The position numbers and the translations under genes were made by a program. Positions 26,123 through 35,835 of a stretch of DNA of 64,000 nucleotides are shown here, piece after piece. The stretch is taken from NCBI GenBank assembly GCA_029243545.1, contig JAQWRV010000019.1, forward strand, positions 1 through 64,000, written 5' to 3'. Numbering within the stretch: position 1 is the first letter of the stretch; the number at the start of each line of letters is the position of its first letter. The notes below the pieces were generated by a model. It saw only the letters and a program-made list of their open reading frames with translations. It did no database searches and was not told the origin of the DNA. The DNA comes from Rhodospirillaceae bacterium. Its GTDB lineage: Bacteria; Pseudomonadota; Alphaproteobacteria; Rhodospirillales; Rhodospirillaceae.

Positions 26123-28405
26123 TTGCCCAATAAAAAAACCACGCGCGAAAAAGATACTGCGGCTGTCGCCCTACCCTCCAAAGACGAAATACTTCAGCAC
26201 ATTAAAGAGTCCCCGTCCCGCATTGGAAAACGCCAGATCGCGCGCGCCTTCAAAATAAAGGGGGCTGACCGCCCCGCATTCAAAGCACTTCTGAAAGAAC
26301 TTGAAGACGCCGGTGACATTGACCGCAAGGGTCATCGCGGCTTTACGGAAACGGGCCGTTTGCCGGAAGTCGCTGTGCTGGACGCCGTCCGTGTAGATTC
26401 CGATGGTGAACTGATCGCGCAACCTGCCAACTGGGACGAGCCAGATCCACCGCCTCTAATTTTCGTTCACTCTTCCAAAGTGTCAGGCCGCGCCATCGGT
26501 GTTGGTGATCGCATGCTGGCCCGGCTCAAAACTACGGGTGACGGCGCATACGAAGCTAGCCCCATTCGGCGACTAATGGGCGGACCACGGCAAATTCTCG
26601 GCATCTGTGAAATATCAGAGACGGGCAGTTGTATCATCCGGCCGGTCAACCGCCGCGAACGTCAGTTGGTAACCGTCCCGCGGGATGCCCGGTCCGGCGC
26701 CAAACACGGCGAATTGGTTCTAGTCGACGTCGACGGGGCTGCCCGAAAAGGTGCGGTGAAAGGCCGCGTTGTTGAACGCTTGCATGACCCGGGTGTCGAG
26801 AAAGCCCTGAGCCTGTTGGCAATTCATAGTCATGGAATTCCACACCAGTGGCCCGCAGCCGCATTGGAACAAGCGAAAAATTGCGGCCCCGCCACACTCG
26901 GCAAAAGGACAGACCTAAGGGCCATTCCACTGGTCACCATTGACGGCAGCGATGCCCGAGACTTCGACGATGCGGTTTGGGCAGAACAGGATACGGATAA
27001 AGACAATAGCGACGGCTGGCACCTCATTGTCGCCATTGCCGACGTGTCTTGGTATGTGCAGCAGGACTCAGCGTTAGACCGCGTCGCCTACGAACGTGGC
27101 AATTCAACCTATTTCCCCGACCGGGTCGTACCGATGTTACCGGAAGATCTGTCAAATGGCTGGTGCTCCTTAAAGCCGCATGAAGACCGGCCCTGTCTGG
27201 CCGTGTATATGTGGGTCAACAGCAAAGGTAAGCTCCTGCGGCATCGTTTTGTCCGCGGGTTAATGCGGTCTACAGCGCGCTTAACCTACGAGCAAGTTCA
27301 GGCGGCCCATGACGGCAAGCCTGACAAAACGACCCGGCCCCTTCTCGATACGGTCATAAAGCCGCTGTTCAACGCTTACGCCTGTCTCGACCAGGATCGT
27401 CGAAAACGGGGTGCGTTGGCTTTGGATATTCCGGAGCGAAAAATCATCGTCAATGAGGACGGAGAAATGACAGGCGTGCTTCCTCGCGTGCGCCTAGCCA
27501 GCCATCAGCTCATCGAAGAATTTATGGTGCTGGCCAATGTCGCTGCGGCCGGCTCCTTACAAAAGAATAAATCCCCTGGTCTTTACCGTGTTCACGAGCC
27601 GCCCGATCATGAGCGTGTCGATCATCTGCGCCTTGTGCTCAAGAGCATGGATATCTCGTTGGCTCCGGCAGGTAGCGTGCGCGCCAAGGATTTCAACAGC
27701 GCTTTGCGGGCCGCCGAACAGGCCCCCGCAAAAGACCTTGTCAACACAATGGTTCTCCGGGCCCAATCTCAGGCCCGCTATGAACCCGAGAACCTAGGCC
27801 ATTTCGGACTAGCGCTCAGCCAGTACACCCATTTTACATCACCAATACGCCGTTATTCTGATTTGGTTGTCCACCGGGCACTGGTTAGCGAATTCAAACT
27901 TGGGGAAGGTGGCCTGAGCGAAACGGAGCACGCTGATTTAATCGAAGTTGCAGAGCACATCTCAATGAGCGAACGGCGTTCGTCCACCGCAGAACGGGAA
28001 ACTGTTGATCGGTTTACGGCCTCATTTCTAAGTGAAAAAATTGGTAGCACGTTTACGGGCAAAGTGAACGGTGTCAGCCGGTTCGGGCTATTTGTCACGC
28101 TGGATAACACCGGTGCCGATGGAATTCTCCCGATCAAAAGATTGCCCCGCGACTATTACGACGTCTTCGAAGAAACCCACACGCTTTCAGGCCGGCACTC
28201 CGGAACTGAATTTACTGTCGGTGATCCCGTGACCATAAAACTATCAGAGGCAGACGCCGTCACTGGGAGTTTGGTCTTTGACTACCTAGATCATACGCGG
28301 CTCAGACCAGCTGGCACGGCAAAGACTCTCAAATCAAATCGAAAAAAGTCCAGTTCGCGTAAGTCCTCGAAACACGCTTCTAAGCGTATAAAGCGGAAAC
28401 ACTAG
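26123..28405 (+). CDS. rnr: Ribonuclease R
   Basis: 760 residues. An N-terminal helix-turn-helix-like domain (IGKRQIARAFKIKGADRPAF) is followed by cold-shock domains, the RNB catalytic domain (IDGSDARDFDDAVWAEQ with the metal-binding Asp residues, FPDRVVPMLPEDLSNGWCSL, HFTSPIRRYSDLVVHRAL) and a C-terminal S1 domain (FTGKVNGVSRFGLFVTLDN). A Lys-rich tail ends the protein. It degrades structured RNA 3' to 5'. The apparent start is a TTG directly after topA with only a weak ribosome-binding site. Confidence 0.96.
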   Translation: MPNKKTTREKDTAAVALPSKDEILQHIKESPSRIGKRQIARAFKIKGADRPAFKALLKELEDAGDIDRKGHRGFTETGRLPEVAVLDAVRVDSDGELIAQPANWDEPDPPPLIFVHSSKVSGRAIGVGDRMLARLKTTGDGAYEASPIRRLMGGPRQILGICEISETGSCIIRPVNRRERQLVTVPRDARSGAKHGELVLVDVDGAARKGAVKGRVVERLHDPGVEKALSLLAIHSHGIPHQWPAAALEQAKNCGPATLGKRTDLRAIPLVTIDGSDARDFDDAVWAEQDTDKDNSDGWHLIVAIADVSWYVQQDSALDRVAYERGNSTYFPDRVVPMLPEDLSNGWCSLKPHEDRPCLAVYMWVNSKGKLLRHRFVRGLMRSTARLTYEQVQAAHDGKPDKTTRPLLDTVIKPLFNAYACLDQDRRKRGALALDIPERKIIVNEDGEMTGVLPRVRLASHQLIEEFMVLANVAAAGSLQKNKSPGLYRVHEPPDHERVDHLRLVLKSMDISLAPAGSVRAKDFNSALRAAEQAPAKDLVNTMVLRAQSQARYEPENLGHFGLALSQYTHFTSPIRRYSDLVVHRALVSEFKLGEGGLSETEHADLIEVAEHISMSERRSSTAERETVDRFTASFLSEKIGSTFTGKVNGVSRFGLFVTLDNTGADGILPIKRLPRDYYDVFEETHTLSGRHSGTEFTVGDPVTIKLSEADAVTGSLVFDYLDHTRLRPAGTAKTLKSNRKKSSSRKSSKHASKRIKRKH

Positions 28406-28485
28406 GAAAACACTTTTATCGTGCCTCCCCGTCTCCCTGTTCGTATGGTAACAATACAGTTGCTAACTCTTGGGAATACGAAAGC

Positions 28486-30081
28486 GTGACAGCTAGAGCA
28501 CTTTTCTCAGTCATTAAAAGCTTTGCTGTCGCCGGTTTAGCCATAGCCTTATCAGCCTGCGCTTCCACCGCCGTAATTACCGACAATAATTGGCCGCAGA
28601 CAAAATCATCGGTCGATGGCTTTGATATTGAGCAGTCAAAACGGGTCTTGCTGCACGGCCTTACCCAAATTAGCGCCCGCGCGCTGGACGAACCGGAGCT
28701 AGACCGGTTCGTAATCATGGGGCTCAGTGGATTGGCTGAAGTCGAACCTCTTTTTTCTATTGTCGAGACAGAGCAACGGATACAAATCTATGTTGGTGCT
28801 GAGCTAACGTCAGATTTGCTAAAACCCATCGACGGTACGGCGGCACAATGGGTCGATGTATTTCACGGTGCCGTTGTCGGTGCACGCCGGAAGTCTCAGC
28901 TCCTCCGCTCCGCAAATGAGGAACAGTTTTTTTATGCATTTTTCGAGATTGCCCTTGAAGAACTGGATCCCTATTCCCGCTACGCTGGGCGACTCCAGGC
29001 CCGTGCCAACCGGGAGACCCGTAACGGGTTTGGTGGAATCGGAATGCGCTATGCAAGCCGTGATCTTGGCATAGTAATTACTGGTATCCAGAGCAACTCG
29101 CCGGCCTACGCAGCCGGATTAGAGATTGGAGACATCATTACCCATATCGATGGTTTATCTTCCAGCGCTAAACGGCGTTGGACGGTTCGCCGTCTACTCC
29201 GTGGAGCAATTGGTTCAGAGTCCACTTTCACGGTCATTCGCGAGAAACTTGGCGCTGCTTTGACAATCAAGGTGACGCGGAGCCTCATCGTTCCACAAAC
29301 CGTAGACACCCAAATCGTCGACAATATTGTCGTCAGCAAAATACATAGTTTTAACCAGCAGACAGCCCAAACCGTTGATTCTGAGATTAGAAGGTATTTA
29401 GCCGAATCTCCTTCAGTAGACGGCATCATTCTTGATCTGCGAGGAGACCCTGGCGGACTGCTGGATCAAGCGGTCACAGTCAGCGATCTCTTCATGGAAA
29501 CAGGCCGAATCGTGTCCACCAGAGGGCGCCACCCAGAGTCCGTTCAGAGATATCAGGCGTTCCCTGGCGATGTGGCAGAGGGCCGCCCCATTATTGTTCT
29601 CGTTGACAGCCGTTCGGCTTCAGCAGCTGAGATTGTCGCGGCAGCTATTCAAGACAGTGGCCGGGGATTTATCGTCGGCACGTCTTCATACGGTAAAGGA
29701 ACAGTTCAAACGGTCATCCGTTTACCCAACGACGGTGAAATTACGCTGACATGGTCACGGTTTCACGCCCCGGATGGTTACGCCATTCAGGACCTTGGTG
29801 TTTTGCCGTTGGTCTGCACCAGTGGCCTGACCGGCTCTGTCGAAACTGCTCTTGAAACCTGGCACACGACGAGCAGTCAGATTGCTAGCGTGAAGGCCCA
29901 ATGGCGGACAGTTCCGCCGAATGACATTCCAGCACGCTCGATCCTGAGAACCCAGTGCCCGGCGGAAGTCAGACCCGACACCTCGATTGATCTGCAAATC
30001 GCCAAGAGCCTACTGTCAAATAAGGTCCTCTATGCGCAGGCGCTTGGTTTAACGGCGACGACAGAAGCCCAGCAAGACTAG
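28486..30081 (+). CDS. S41 family carboxyl-terminal processing peptidase, predicted lipoprotein
   Basis: 531 residues from a GTG. The N-terminus is a lipoprotein signal (FAVAGLAIALSAC, lipobox LSAC). A PDZ domain lies around residues 180-260 (GIGMRYASRDLGIVITGIQS). The catalytic Ser and Lys of S41 proteases are in VDSRSASAAEIVAAAIQDSG and GTSSYGKGTVQT. Family members cleave C-termini of periplasmic and envelope proteins. It follows rnr in the order seen in related genomes. The start places the hydrophobic stretch correctly. Confidence 0.9.
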   Translation: MTARALFSVIKSFAVAGLAIALSACASTAVITDNNWPQTKSSVDGFDIEQSKRVLLHGLTQISARALDEPELDRFVIMGLSGLAEVEPLFSIVETEQRIQIYVGAELTSDLLKPIDGTAAQWVDVFHGAVVGARRKSQLLRSANEEQFFYAFFEIALEELDPYSRYAGRLQARANRETRNGFGGIGMRYASRDLGIVITGIQSNSPAYAAGLEIGDIITHIDGLSSSAKRRWTVRRLLRGAIGSESTFTVIREKLGAALTIKVTRSLIVPQTVDTQIVDNIVVSKIHSFNQQTAQTVDSEIRRYLAESPSVDGIILDLRGDPGGLLDQAVTVSDLFMETGRIVSTRGRHPESVQRYQAFPGDVAEGRPIIVLVDSRSASAAEIVAAAIQDSGRGFIVGTSSYGKGTVQTVIRLPNDGEITLTWSRFHAPDGYAIQDLGVLPLVCTSGLTGSVETALETWHTTSSQIASVKAQWRTVPPNDIPARSILRTQCPAEVRPDTSIDLQIAKSLLSNKVLYAQALGLTATTEAQQD

Positions 30082-30121
30082 GGTTTCTAACAATTACAGC
30101 TCATACATGTCGTCAGAGGGC

Positions 30122-30149
30122 TTGACAGCCTAGGCTGCCGGAGTATGTT
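30122..30149 (+). promoter_or_regulatory. Sigma-70-type promoter for rpmG
   Basis: TTGACA at 30122-30127 and TATGTT at 30144-30149 with a 16-base spacer, 40 bases before the rpmG start codon and after the end of the S41 gene. The fit to the -35 consensus is exact and to the -10 fair. Confidence 0.5.
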
Positions 30150-30188
30150 GCCGCGCTTCACCCACGTGCGGTCCAGGAATTAAAGACA

Positions 30189-30356
30189 ATGGCCAAATCG
30201 GCAACCATTCAAATCAAACTCGAGAGCACCGCGGGAACGGGGTACTACTACACTACGAAGAAGAATCCGCGGACGATGACTGAGAAACTCGAACTCAAGA
30301 AATATGACCCGAAAGTGCGCAAGCACGTCATCTTCAAAGAAACTAAAATCAAGTAA
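30189..30356 (+). CDS. rpmG: 50S ribosomal protein L33
   Basis: 55 codons: the protein starts [19 protein letters not shown] and ends [12 protein letters not shown]. It has the L33 landmarks ([16 protein letters not shown]) and the usual length. The zinc-free form is indicated since no CxxC pairs are present. It is a component of the large ribosomal subunit near the E site. It sits between the S41 gene and divK, as in related alphaproteobacteria, with its own promoter. Confidence 0.95.
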   Translation: MAKSATIQIKLESTAGTGYYYTTKKNPRTMTEKLELKKYDPKVRKHVIFKETKIK

Positions 30357-30374
30357 CTCGTGGATTCTTCGAAT

Positions 30375-30741
30375 CTAAGCCGCTTCTAAATACTTTGAAA
30401 TTTTTTGTAAGAAGCTAGCCACCGAAATGGGCTTGGCGATATAGCCGCCACACCCGCCGTCCCTGATTCTCTCCTCATCGCCTTTCATGGCAAATGCCGT
30501 TACAGCGATGACAGAAATACTCTTTAGATCATCGTCCGCTTTAAGAATCTTGGTAATTGCAAGGCCGGAGATATCTGGCAATTGAATGTCCATCAAGATG
30601 AGGTCAGTGCGCTGTTTGCGCGTTACAGGACTTGCCGGCCATCTTCGTCTGCAGGGTCGCGTACCCATGCGCTTCAAGAAGGTCGTTAAACAGCCTCATA
30701 TTCAAGTCGTTGTCTTCAACGATAAGAATAGTCTTTGGCAT
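30375..30741 (-). pseudogene. divK: DivK-like response regulator, frame-shifted in the middle
   Basis: The N-terminal half reads from the ATG at 30739-30741: [20 protein letters not shown] then [11 protein letters not shown], closely matching DivK. The distal half, in another frame, reads [20 protein letters not shown] (phospho-acceptor Asp) and [20 protein letters not shown] with IAKPISV. Between them (about 30610-30680) the coding sense passes through a third frame (EDGRQVL), so two single-base losses would restore it. DivK controls the cell-cycle kinases PleC/DivJ/CckA and is essential in Caulobacter, so a sequence error is at least as likely as a true mutation. Confidence 0.85.
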
Positions 30742-30870
30742 CTAAGCAAGCCCCTAAGGTCAAGCTGGATACGCCCCCACCGTTGGTGGCGGGGTATAGA
30801 AAGTTTCGACTTTCGAATATATTCATTTACACCATACAACAGTGAAAAAGATAAGCTTTGATCGGCCATT

Positions 30871-31719
30871 ATGCTCCTACAGGACCCGCTCATTCGGCCA
30901 TTAATATTCCTAGCCCTGCTGGTCCTTTTTGCAGTGCTTGAGGCCCAGTTTCCGCGCCGGCGACGCGTTGTAGGACAGGTTCAACGGTGGGTCGGTAATT
31001 TCGGCATCTTACTAGTCAGCACGGTTATTGCCCGGGTTGTATTGCCTATAGCACCTATTGGTGCCGCTCTTTGGGCCGTACAAAATGATACGGGGCTATT
31101 TAACATCATCCCTATGCCAGTGGCCCTTGAAGGCATTTTCGCTTTCCTATTGCTGGACCTTCTGATCTACGGCCAGCACCGCGTATTTCATGCCGTTCCC
31201 CTGCTTTGGCGCATTCATCGCATGCACCACACCGACATGGATTTTGATGTTTCAACAGGTATCCGTTTTCATCCCATCGAGATATTTCTCTCTTTGATCA
31301 TAAAAGTCATAGCTGTTGTTGCCATTGGCGCCCATCCACTGGCCGTGGTTGTGTTTGAGATCGCCCTCAACGGAACCTCATTGTTTAATCACTCGAATCT
31401 TGCGCTCCCCGGGTCAATGGACCGCGCTATCAGACAAATTGTGGTTACTCCCGATATGCACCGAGTGCATCATTCGATACGCAAGGATGAAACAAATAGT
31501 AATTTCGGCTTTAACCTGCCGTGGTGGGATTACATTTTCAGCACCTACCGCGCACAACCAGCCGATGGCCACACAAAGATGACCATCGGGTTAGGTATAT
31601 TCCGGGATATGCGGGCAGCACGCCTTGTGCAGCTCTTAATTCAGCCGTTTATCACGACGATTGCACAGTCCGGGAAACAAGCTGACAACAACAGCGAAAC
31701 ACCTCAGCCAACTGACTAG
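30871..31719 (+). CDS. Sterol desaturase / fatty acid hydroxylase superfamily membrane protein
   Basis: 282 residues with four or more hydrophobic segments. The three di-iron histidine boxes are visible: GQHRVFHAVPLLW (HxxxH), RIHRMHHTDMDFD (HxxHH) and DMHRVHHSIR (HxxHH). The family hydroxylates or desaturates lipid C-H bonds at the inner membrane. The substrate is unknown; lipid A, ornithine lipid or hopanoid-type chains are possibilities. It converges with rpoH, three bases apart. Confidence 0.87.
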   Translation: MLLQDPLIRPLIFLALLVLFAVLEAQFPRRRRVVGQVQRWVGNFGILLVSTVIARVVLPIAPIGAALWAVQNDTGLFNIIPMPVALEGIFAFLLLDLLIYGQHRVFHAVPLLWRIHRMHHTDMDFDVSTGIRFHPIEIFLSLIIKVIAVVAIGAHPLAVVVFEIALNGTSLFNHSNLALPGSMDRAIRQIVVTPDMHRVHHSIRKDETNSNFGFNLPWWDYIFSTYRAQPADGHTKMTIGLGIFRDMRAARLVQLLIQPFITTIAQSGKQADNNSETPQPTD

Positions 31720-31722
31720 AGC

Positions 31723-32637
31723 TTAGGTAGGTGCCGCTAAAAATTCCAGAGGCTCTGCGGTTCCGGCATCAAGCGTTGCTACGGCCGCCTTCACGGCTTG
31801 TTGAAGTTTCTCAAAAGCGCGATTCTCAATTTGGCGTACCCGCTCACGGCTAATGCCATATTCATTACCTAGTTCCTCAAGAGTCCGAGGGTTTTCACTC
31901 AAGCGCCTCTCCTGAATGATCTGACGCTCTCGCTCATTCAGAGCGCCCATGGCATCAGATATAAGCTCGGCGCCTACTGTCCGTTCTTCTTCTTCAGCCA
32001 GTACGCTCTCTTGATCTGGTGCGTTAGACTTGAGCAGATCGATCCGATCAAGATCACCATCTTCACCCACCGGAACGTTAAGAGACGAGTCAGACCGGGA
32101 CAACCGTCCGTTCATCTCGATCACAGTTTTGCGGTCCACATTTAGCCGTTCAGCAATGGCGTCAGCAGACTCAATTGATAGGTCACCATCGCCATACAGG
32201 TTGAGCTTCGACTTCAGTTTGCGCAGATTGAAAAACAGTTTTTTCTGCGCGGCAACTGTCCCCACTTTGACCAGAGACCACGAATTAAGGACGTACTCAT
32301 TGATCGCAGCCTTGATCCACCACATGGCGTAAGTGGACAATCGAAAGCCGCGATCCGGATCAAATTTTTTGACCGCCCGCATCAGGCCGACGTTGCCTTC
32401 AGAAATAAGGTCAGACACTGGTAAGCCATAAAAGCGATATCCCATGGCAATTTTGGCCACGAGACGCAGGTGACTGGTCACCATTTTATGGGCGGCTTGG
32501 GTGTCATCATGTTTTGCCAGCCGTTTGGCCAGCATGAATTCTTCCCCTTTTTCAAGAAGCGGGAATTTTTTAATTTCTTCCATATATGTGGAAAGTCCAC
32601 GGTCGGAAGCAATTACGGGTAGTGATTTAATCGACAT
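31723..32637 (-). CDS. rpoH: RNA polymerase sigma-32 factor (heat shock)
   Basis: 304 residues. Region 2 reads DLISEGNVGLMRAVKKFDPD and FRLSTYAMWWIKAAINEYVL. The RpoH box QKKLFFNLRKLK, which distinguishes RpoH from RpoD, is present. Region 4 reads LEELGNEYGISRERVRQIEN. A good AAGGAAG ribosome-binding site precedes the ATG. In alphaproteobacteria RpoH directs heat-shock and envelope-stress genes. Transcribed alone from the long spacer to its right. Confidence 0.96.
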   Translation of the reverse strand: MSIKSLPVIASDRGLSTYMEEIKKFPLLEKGEEFMLAKRLAKHDDTQAAHKMVTSHLRLVAKIAMGYRFYGLPVSDLISEGNVGLMRAVKKFDPDRGFRLSTYAMWWIKAAINEYVLNSWSLVKVGTVAAQKKLFFNLRKLKSKLNLYGDGDLSIESADAIAERLNVDRKTVIEMNGRLSRSDSSLNVPVGEDGDLDRIDLLKSNAPDQESVLAEEEERTVGAELISDAMGALNERERQIIQERRLSENPRTLEELGNEYGISRERVRQIENRAFEKLQQAVKAAVATLDAGTAEPLEFLAAPT

Positions 32638-33093
32638 TGTCAGCTTCCTTTACACAAACGAGAGCAGTGCTGATGTGAGGCAAACAGAGGGTGCCTCTTT
32701 CCGGCGCACTAACAGGCGCAAGCCAATTCAGAAGTGGTGTAAAAGGAACGCAGCCTTATAAGAGCATTCATCGTCATATCCTCCTTGAGCAACATGACCG
32801 CTATGTGAGGTCCACCGTCAGGTCGAACCGGTTGTGCAGCCCCATTCTTGAGCACTGCATGAAGGTGTAATAATAGGGGGATACAACACCAATGTAAATA
32901 TACATTAGATATACCTTATATTCGCTACATTCACACCTAGGCACTGAGCCCATTCAAATTAATGTGTTAAGTGCACTTCAACCTCTGCTTTTCATCAAAA
33001 ATATTCCTCTAAATTCCCGGTTCAAAAGTATTGAATTCAAAGCTGCATAGGCTAGGCTGCGCCAGCAAACGGTTGACAGAAAAGGGGAAAATT
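32638..33093. other. Intergenic regulatory region between rpoH and egtB
   Basis: About 455 bases between divergent genes, AT-rich between 32870 and 33010. It must hold the promoters of rpoH and of egtB-egtD. I cannot point to one clear -35/-10 pair. A TTG at 33031 in the egtB frame could extend that gene, but family similarity does not require it. Confidence 0.4.
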
Positions 33094-34398
33094 GTGTCTT
33101 CGGTCCCCTCCGCACGTACGACATTGCCCGCGAAGGTCTCCCGCAGTGGCGTCTTGGCGCAGTTTGAGGGCGTCAGAGCCTGCACGGAGACGCTGGCCGG
33201 GCCGCTTTCACCGGAAGACCAGGTCATACAGTCCATGCCTGATGCGAGCCCGGCAAAGTGGCACAGGGCCCATACCACATGGTTCTTTGAGACCTTCTTG
33301 CTGTCTCCGAACCTGGCTGATTATTCCGTTTTTGACCAAGATTTTGGCTATCTTTTTAATTCTTATTACAACGCTGTAGGGGCCCGCCATCCGAGGCCTA
33401 AGCGCGGCCTCCTAACACGGCCAGACTGTGAAACTGTTGCCCGTTATCGCGCTCACGTAGACGCAGCCATGGAAAAGCTGATCACCAATTCAGACGAGGA
33501 AACGTGGAACTCAATTGCAGCGTTGGTCACCCTTGGTCTGAATCATGAACAACAGCACCAGGAGTTACTGGTCATGGATATGTTGCATGGATTTTCCTGC
33601 AATACCTTGGAACCCAGCTACGAAAGCCCCAGCCCCCCTCCGTCAATTGCCGCGCCAGACCTCACCTGGACTAAATTCGAAGGCGGCCTTCAAGATATCG
33701 GCCATGACGCGGCTGGTGACGCGAATTCGTTTAGCTTCGATAACGAGAGTCCGCGCCATCAAGTCAACCTTCTACCGTTTCAAATCGCCAATCGCCTGGT
33801 CACCAATGCTGAGTGGATGGCATTCATGGATGATGGTGGGTACACCCGCCCGGAATACTGGTTGGCAGACGGCTGGGCATATGCACAGCAAGAAGAGTGG
33901 CAGGCACCGCTCTATTGGCGCCACGATGACAAGAACACGTGGACCGCGTTCGGTCTCCGTGGCCGTCAGGCCATTAATCCCGATACACCTGTGTGTCACG
34001 TCAGCTTCTATGAAGCCGACGCTTACGCTAATTGGGCCGGGAAACGGCTCCCGACCGAGTATGAATGGGAAACTGCAGCTTCGACCTTACCCTTGGAGGT
34101 TAATCTGCTGTCTAAGGGGTCTCCACGTACTTTACCGGCAATACACGAACCCGGATTACAACAGATGTTTGGAGATGTTTGGGAGCACACAAGTTCGCCG
34201 TACTTGCCATACCCTCGTTTTAAAGTAGCCTCTGGTGCTGTTGGTGAATACAACGGGAAATTCATGGCCAACCAAATGGTCCTACGCGGTGGTAGCTGCA
34301 TTACACCTGAAAACCACATTCGTCCGACATATCGAAATTTCTTCTATCCTCATCAGCGCTGGATGTTTGCCGGTCTACGCGTTGCGGATGACGTATAG
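33094..34398 (+). CDS. egtB: Ergothioneine biosynthesis protein EgtB (sulfoxide synthase)
   Basis: About 434 residues. The N-terminal DinB-like domain holds the iron-binding His residues in WHRAHTTWFFETFLL and GLNHEQQHQELLVMD (HxxxH). The C-terminal FGE-sulfatase-type domain reads YEADAYANWAGKRLPTEYEW, QMFGDVWEHTSSPY and LRGGSCITPENHIRPTYRN. The enzyme joins a thiol to trimethyl-histidine (hercynine) with oxygen and Fe(II). The GTG at 33094 is preferred because AAGGGG lies seven bases upstream. The neighbouring egtD confirms the pathway. Confidence 0.93.
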   Translation: MSSVPSARTTLPAKVSRSGVLAQFEGVRACTETLAGPLSPEDQVIQSMPDASPAKWHRAHTTWFFETFLLSPNLADYSVFDQDFGYLFNSYYNAVGARHPRPKRGLLTRPDCETVARYRAHVDAAMEKLITNSDEETWNSIAALVTLGLNHEQQHQELLVMDMLHGFSCNTLEPSYESPSPPPSIAAPDLTWTKFEGGLQDIGHDAAGDANSFSFDNESPRHQVNLLPFQIANRLVTNAEWMAFMDDGGYTRPEYWLADGWAYAQQEEWQAPLYWRHDDKNTWTAFGLRGRQAINPDTPVCHVSFYEADAYANWAGKRLPTEYEWETAASTLPLEVNLLSKGSPRTLPAIHEPGLQQMFGDVWEHTSSPYLPYPRFKVASGAVGEYNGKFMANQMVLRGGSCITPENHIRPTYRNFFYPHQRWMFAGLRVADDV

Positions 34399-34421
34399 AT
34401 ATAATTGGCGTAGCACTTACG

Positions 34422-35378
34422 ATGAATAATCAATTGGATAAATCTATCGCATTACCTAACCGCGAGTTTCTTGAAGACGTTCTTGAGGGGCTTTCACAAG
34501 ATCAGAAACGGTTAGCTCCTAAGTATTTTTATGACGCTCATGGATCTGCTTTGTTTGATCGCATCTGTAACCTCCAGGAATACTACCCAACGCGCACTGA
34601 AGTAAGCGTCCTTCAGGATCGTTCCAAAGAGATCGCCCAGTTAGTTGACGGGCGTCACTTGATCGAATTTGGATCCGGCTCAAGTACAAAGATCAGAATT
34701 CTTTTGGATGCGGCTGATGGATTGGCCAGTTACGTGCCTGTCGATATTTCCCGAGACCACTTATTTGCTGCAGCCAAAACAATCGAAATGGACTACCCGG
34801 ACCTAGACGTTGTTCCTGTTTGTGCAGATTTTACCCGTTCATTTGAACTTCCTGACGTTGTAGACGAAGGCGATAAAGCAGGTTTTTTCCCCGGGTCAAC
34901 CATTGGTAATTTCTCACGGCCTGAAGCCAAAAACTTTTTGTCCATGGCAGCCGATATGCTCGGCGACGGAGGCAGTCTAGTCATTGGGGTGGATCTGAAA
35001 AAAGACCCTGAAATCCTAAATGCTGCCTACAACGATTCCCAAGGTGTTACGGCTGAATTCAATCTCAATTTACTGACACGCATCAATCGAGAACTGGGCG
35101 CCAATTTCAAAATCGACTCCTTTGAGCACAATGCGCTATACAACGCTGACAAAGGCCGTGTCGAAATGCATTTGGTCAGCACGCTCGACCAAAACGTAAC
35201 TGTGAATGGTCAAGACTTCCAATTTGCTCACGACGAAACCATCCACACTGAGAATTCTCATAAATACGATATTGATGAATTTCACCATATGGGCCGTGAT
35301 GCAGGGTTCACACCCCAACACACTTGGACAGATCCAAATGACCTATTCAGCGTCCACTACCTGCGTGTGGCAGCATAA
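34422..35378 (+). CDS. egtD: L-histidine N(alpha)-methyltransferase EgtD
   Basis: 318 residues. Family landmarks: PKYFYDAHGSALFDRICNLQ, EYYPTRTE, HLIEFGSGSSTKIRILLDA (SAM-binding glycine motif) and FFPGSTIGNFSRPEA. It trimethylates histidine to hercynine, the substrate for EgtB. It starts 23 bases after egtB ends, so the two form an operon. An egtE-type C-S lyase is not present in the window and would be supplied from elsewhere. Confidence 0.95.
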   Translation: MNNQLDKSIALPNREFLEDVLEGLSQDQKRLAPKYFYDAHGSALFDRICNLQEYYPTRTEVSVLQDRSKEIAQLVDGRHLIEFGSGSSTKIRILLDAADGLASYVPVDISRDHLFAAAKTIEMDYPDLDVVPVCADFTRSFELPDVVDEGDKAGFFPGSTIGNFSRPEAKNFLSMAADMLGDGGSLVIGVDLKKDPEILNAAYNDSQGVTAEFNLNLLTRINRELGANFKIDSFEHNALYNADKGRVEMHLVSTLDQNVTVNGQDFQFAHDETIHTENSHKYDIDEFHHMGRDAGFTPQHTWTDPNDLFSVHYLRVAA

Positions 35379-35382
35379 AGAC

Positions 35383-35733
35383 CTACCCCTTAACCGTCGC
35401 AGCACAGTCGACACACAATGGTTCAGACGGGTCTGACTTAAGCCGGCCCACCGCGATATCTTCGTCACAACTCACACAAAATCCGTAGTCATCCGCATCC
35501 AAGCGCTTGAGCGCGGCTTCAATGCGACCGAGTTCGATTTCACGACGGCGCTGCAACGCCAGCGCCATTTCACGCTGCTGCAACGCATCTATGCGTGATA
35601 GCCGACCTTGCATGGCTTGGTCGAGTACGACCGGTGCCCTGTCTTTGCTTGTGGAATCTGTCGACTCACGCAACTCCGCTTGCCGGTCGTCGAGCTGTTT
35701 ACGCAGAGCACGTGTATTGAGTTTGGCAGCCAT
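35383..35733 (-). CDS. TraR/DksA-type zinc-finger protein
   Basis: 116 residues. A coiled-coil-like N-terminal part with many Arg/Glu (ELRESTDSTSKDR, QGRLSRIDALQQREMALAL) is followed by the C4 zinc finger YGFCVSCDEDIAVGRL and PLCVDCA. The family binds the secondary channel of RNA polymerase or related targets. It is shorter than DksA (about 150 residues) and more like the small TraR/DksA relatives. Converges with egtD, four bases apart. Confidence 0.8.
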   Translation of the reverse strand: MAAKLNTRALRKQLDDRQAELRESTDSTSKDRAPVVLDQAMQGRLSRIDALQQREMALALQRRREIELGRIEAALKRLDADDYGFCVSCDEDIAVGRLKSDPSEPLCVDCAATVKG

Positions 35734-35835
35734 AATGACAAAGCCTAGACCCCGCCGCCCATAGGCGTAAAGCGAAGGCTCCTAAGTCATTGATGAACAC
35801 AGGATATTAGACGTTCTTGAAACGCCACCCAATCC

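Noticed and set aside
33031-33093. TTG start extending egtB by 21 codons
   Set aside because: The GTG at 33094 has a better ribosome-binding site and the extension does not match EgtB proteins.
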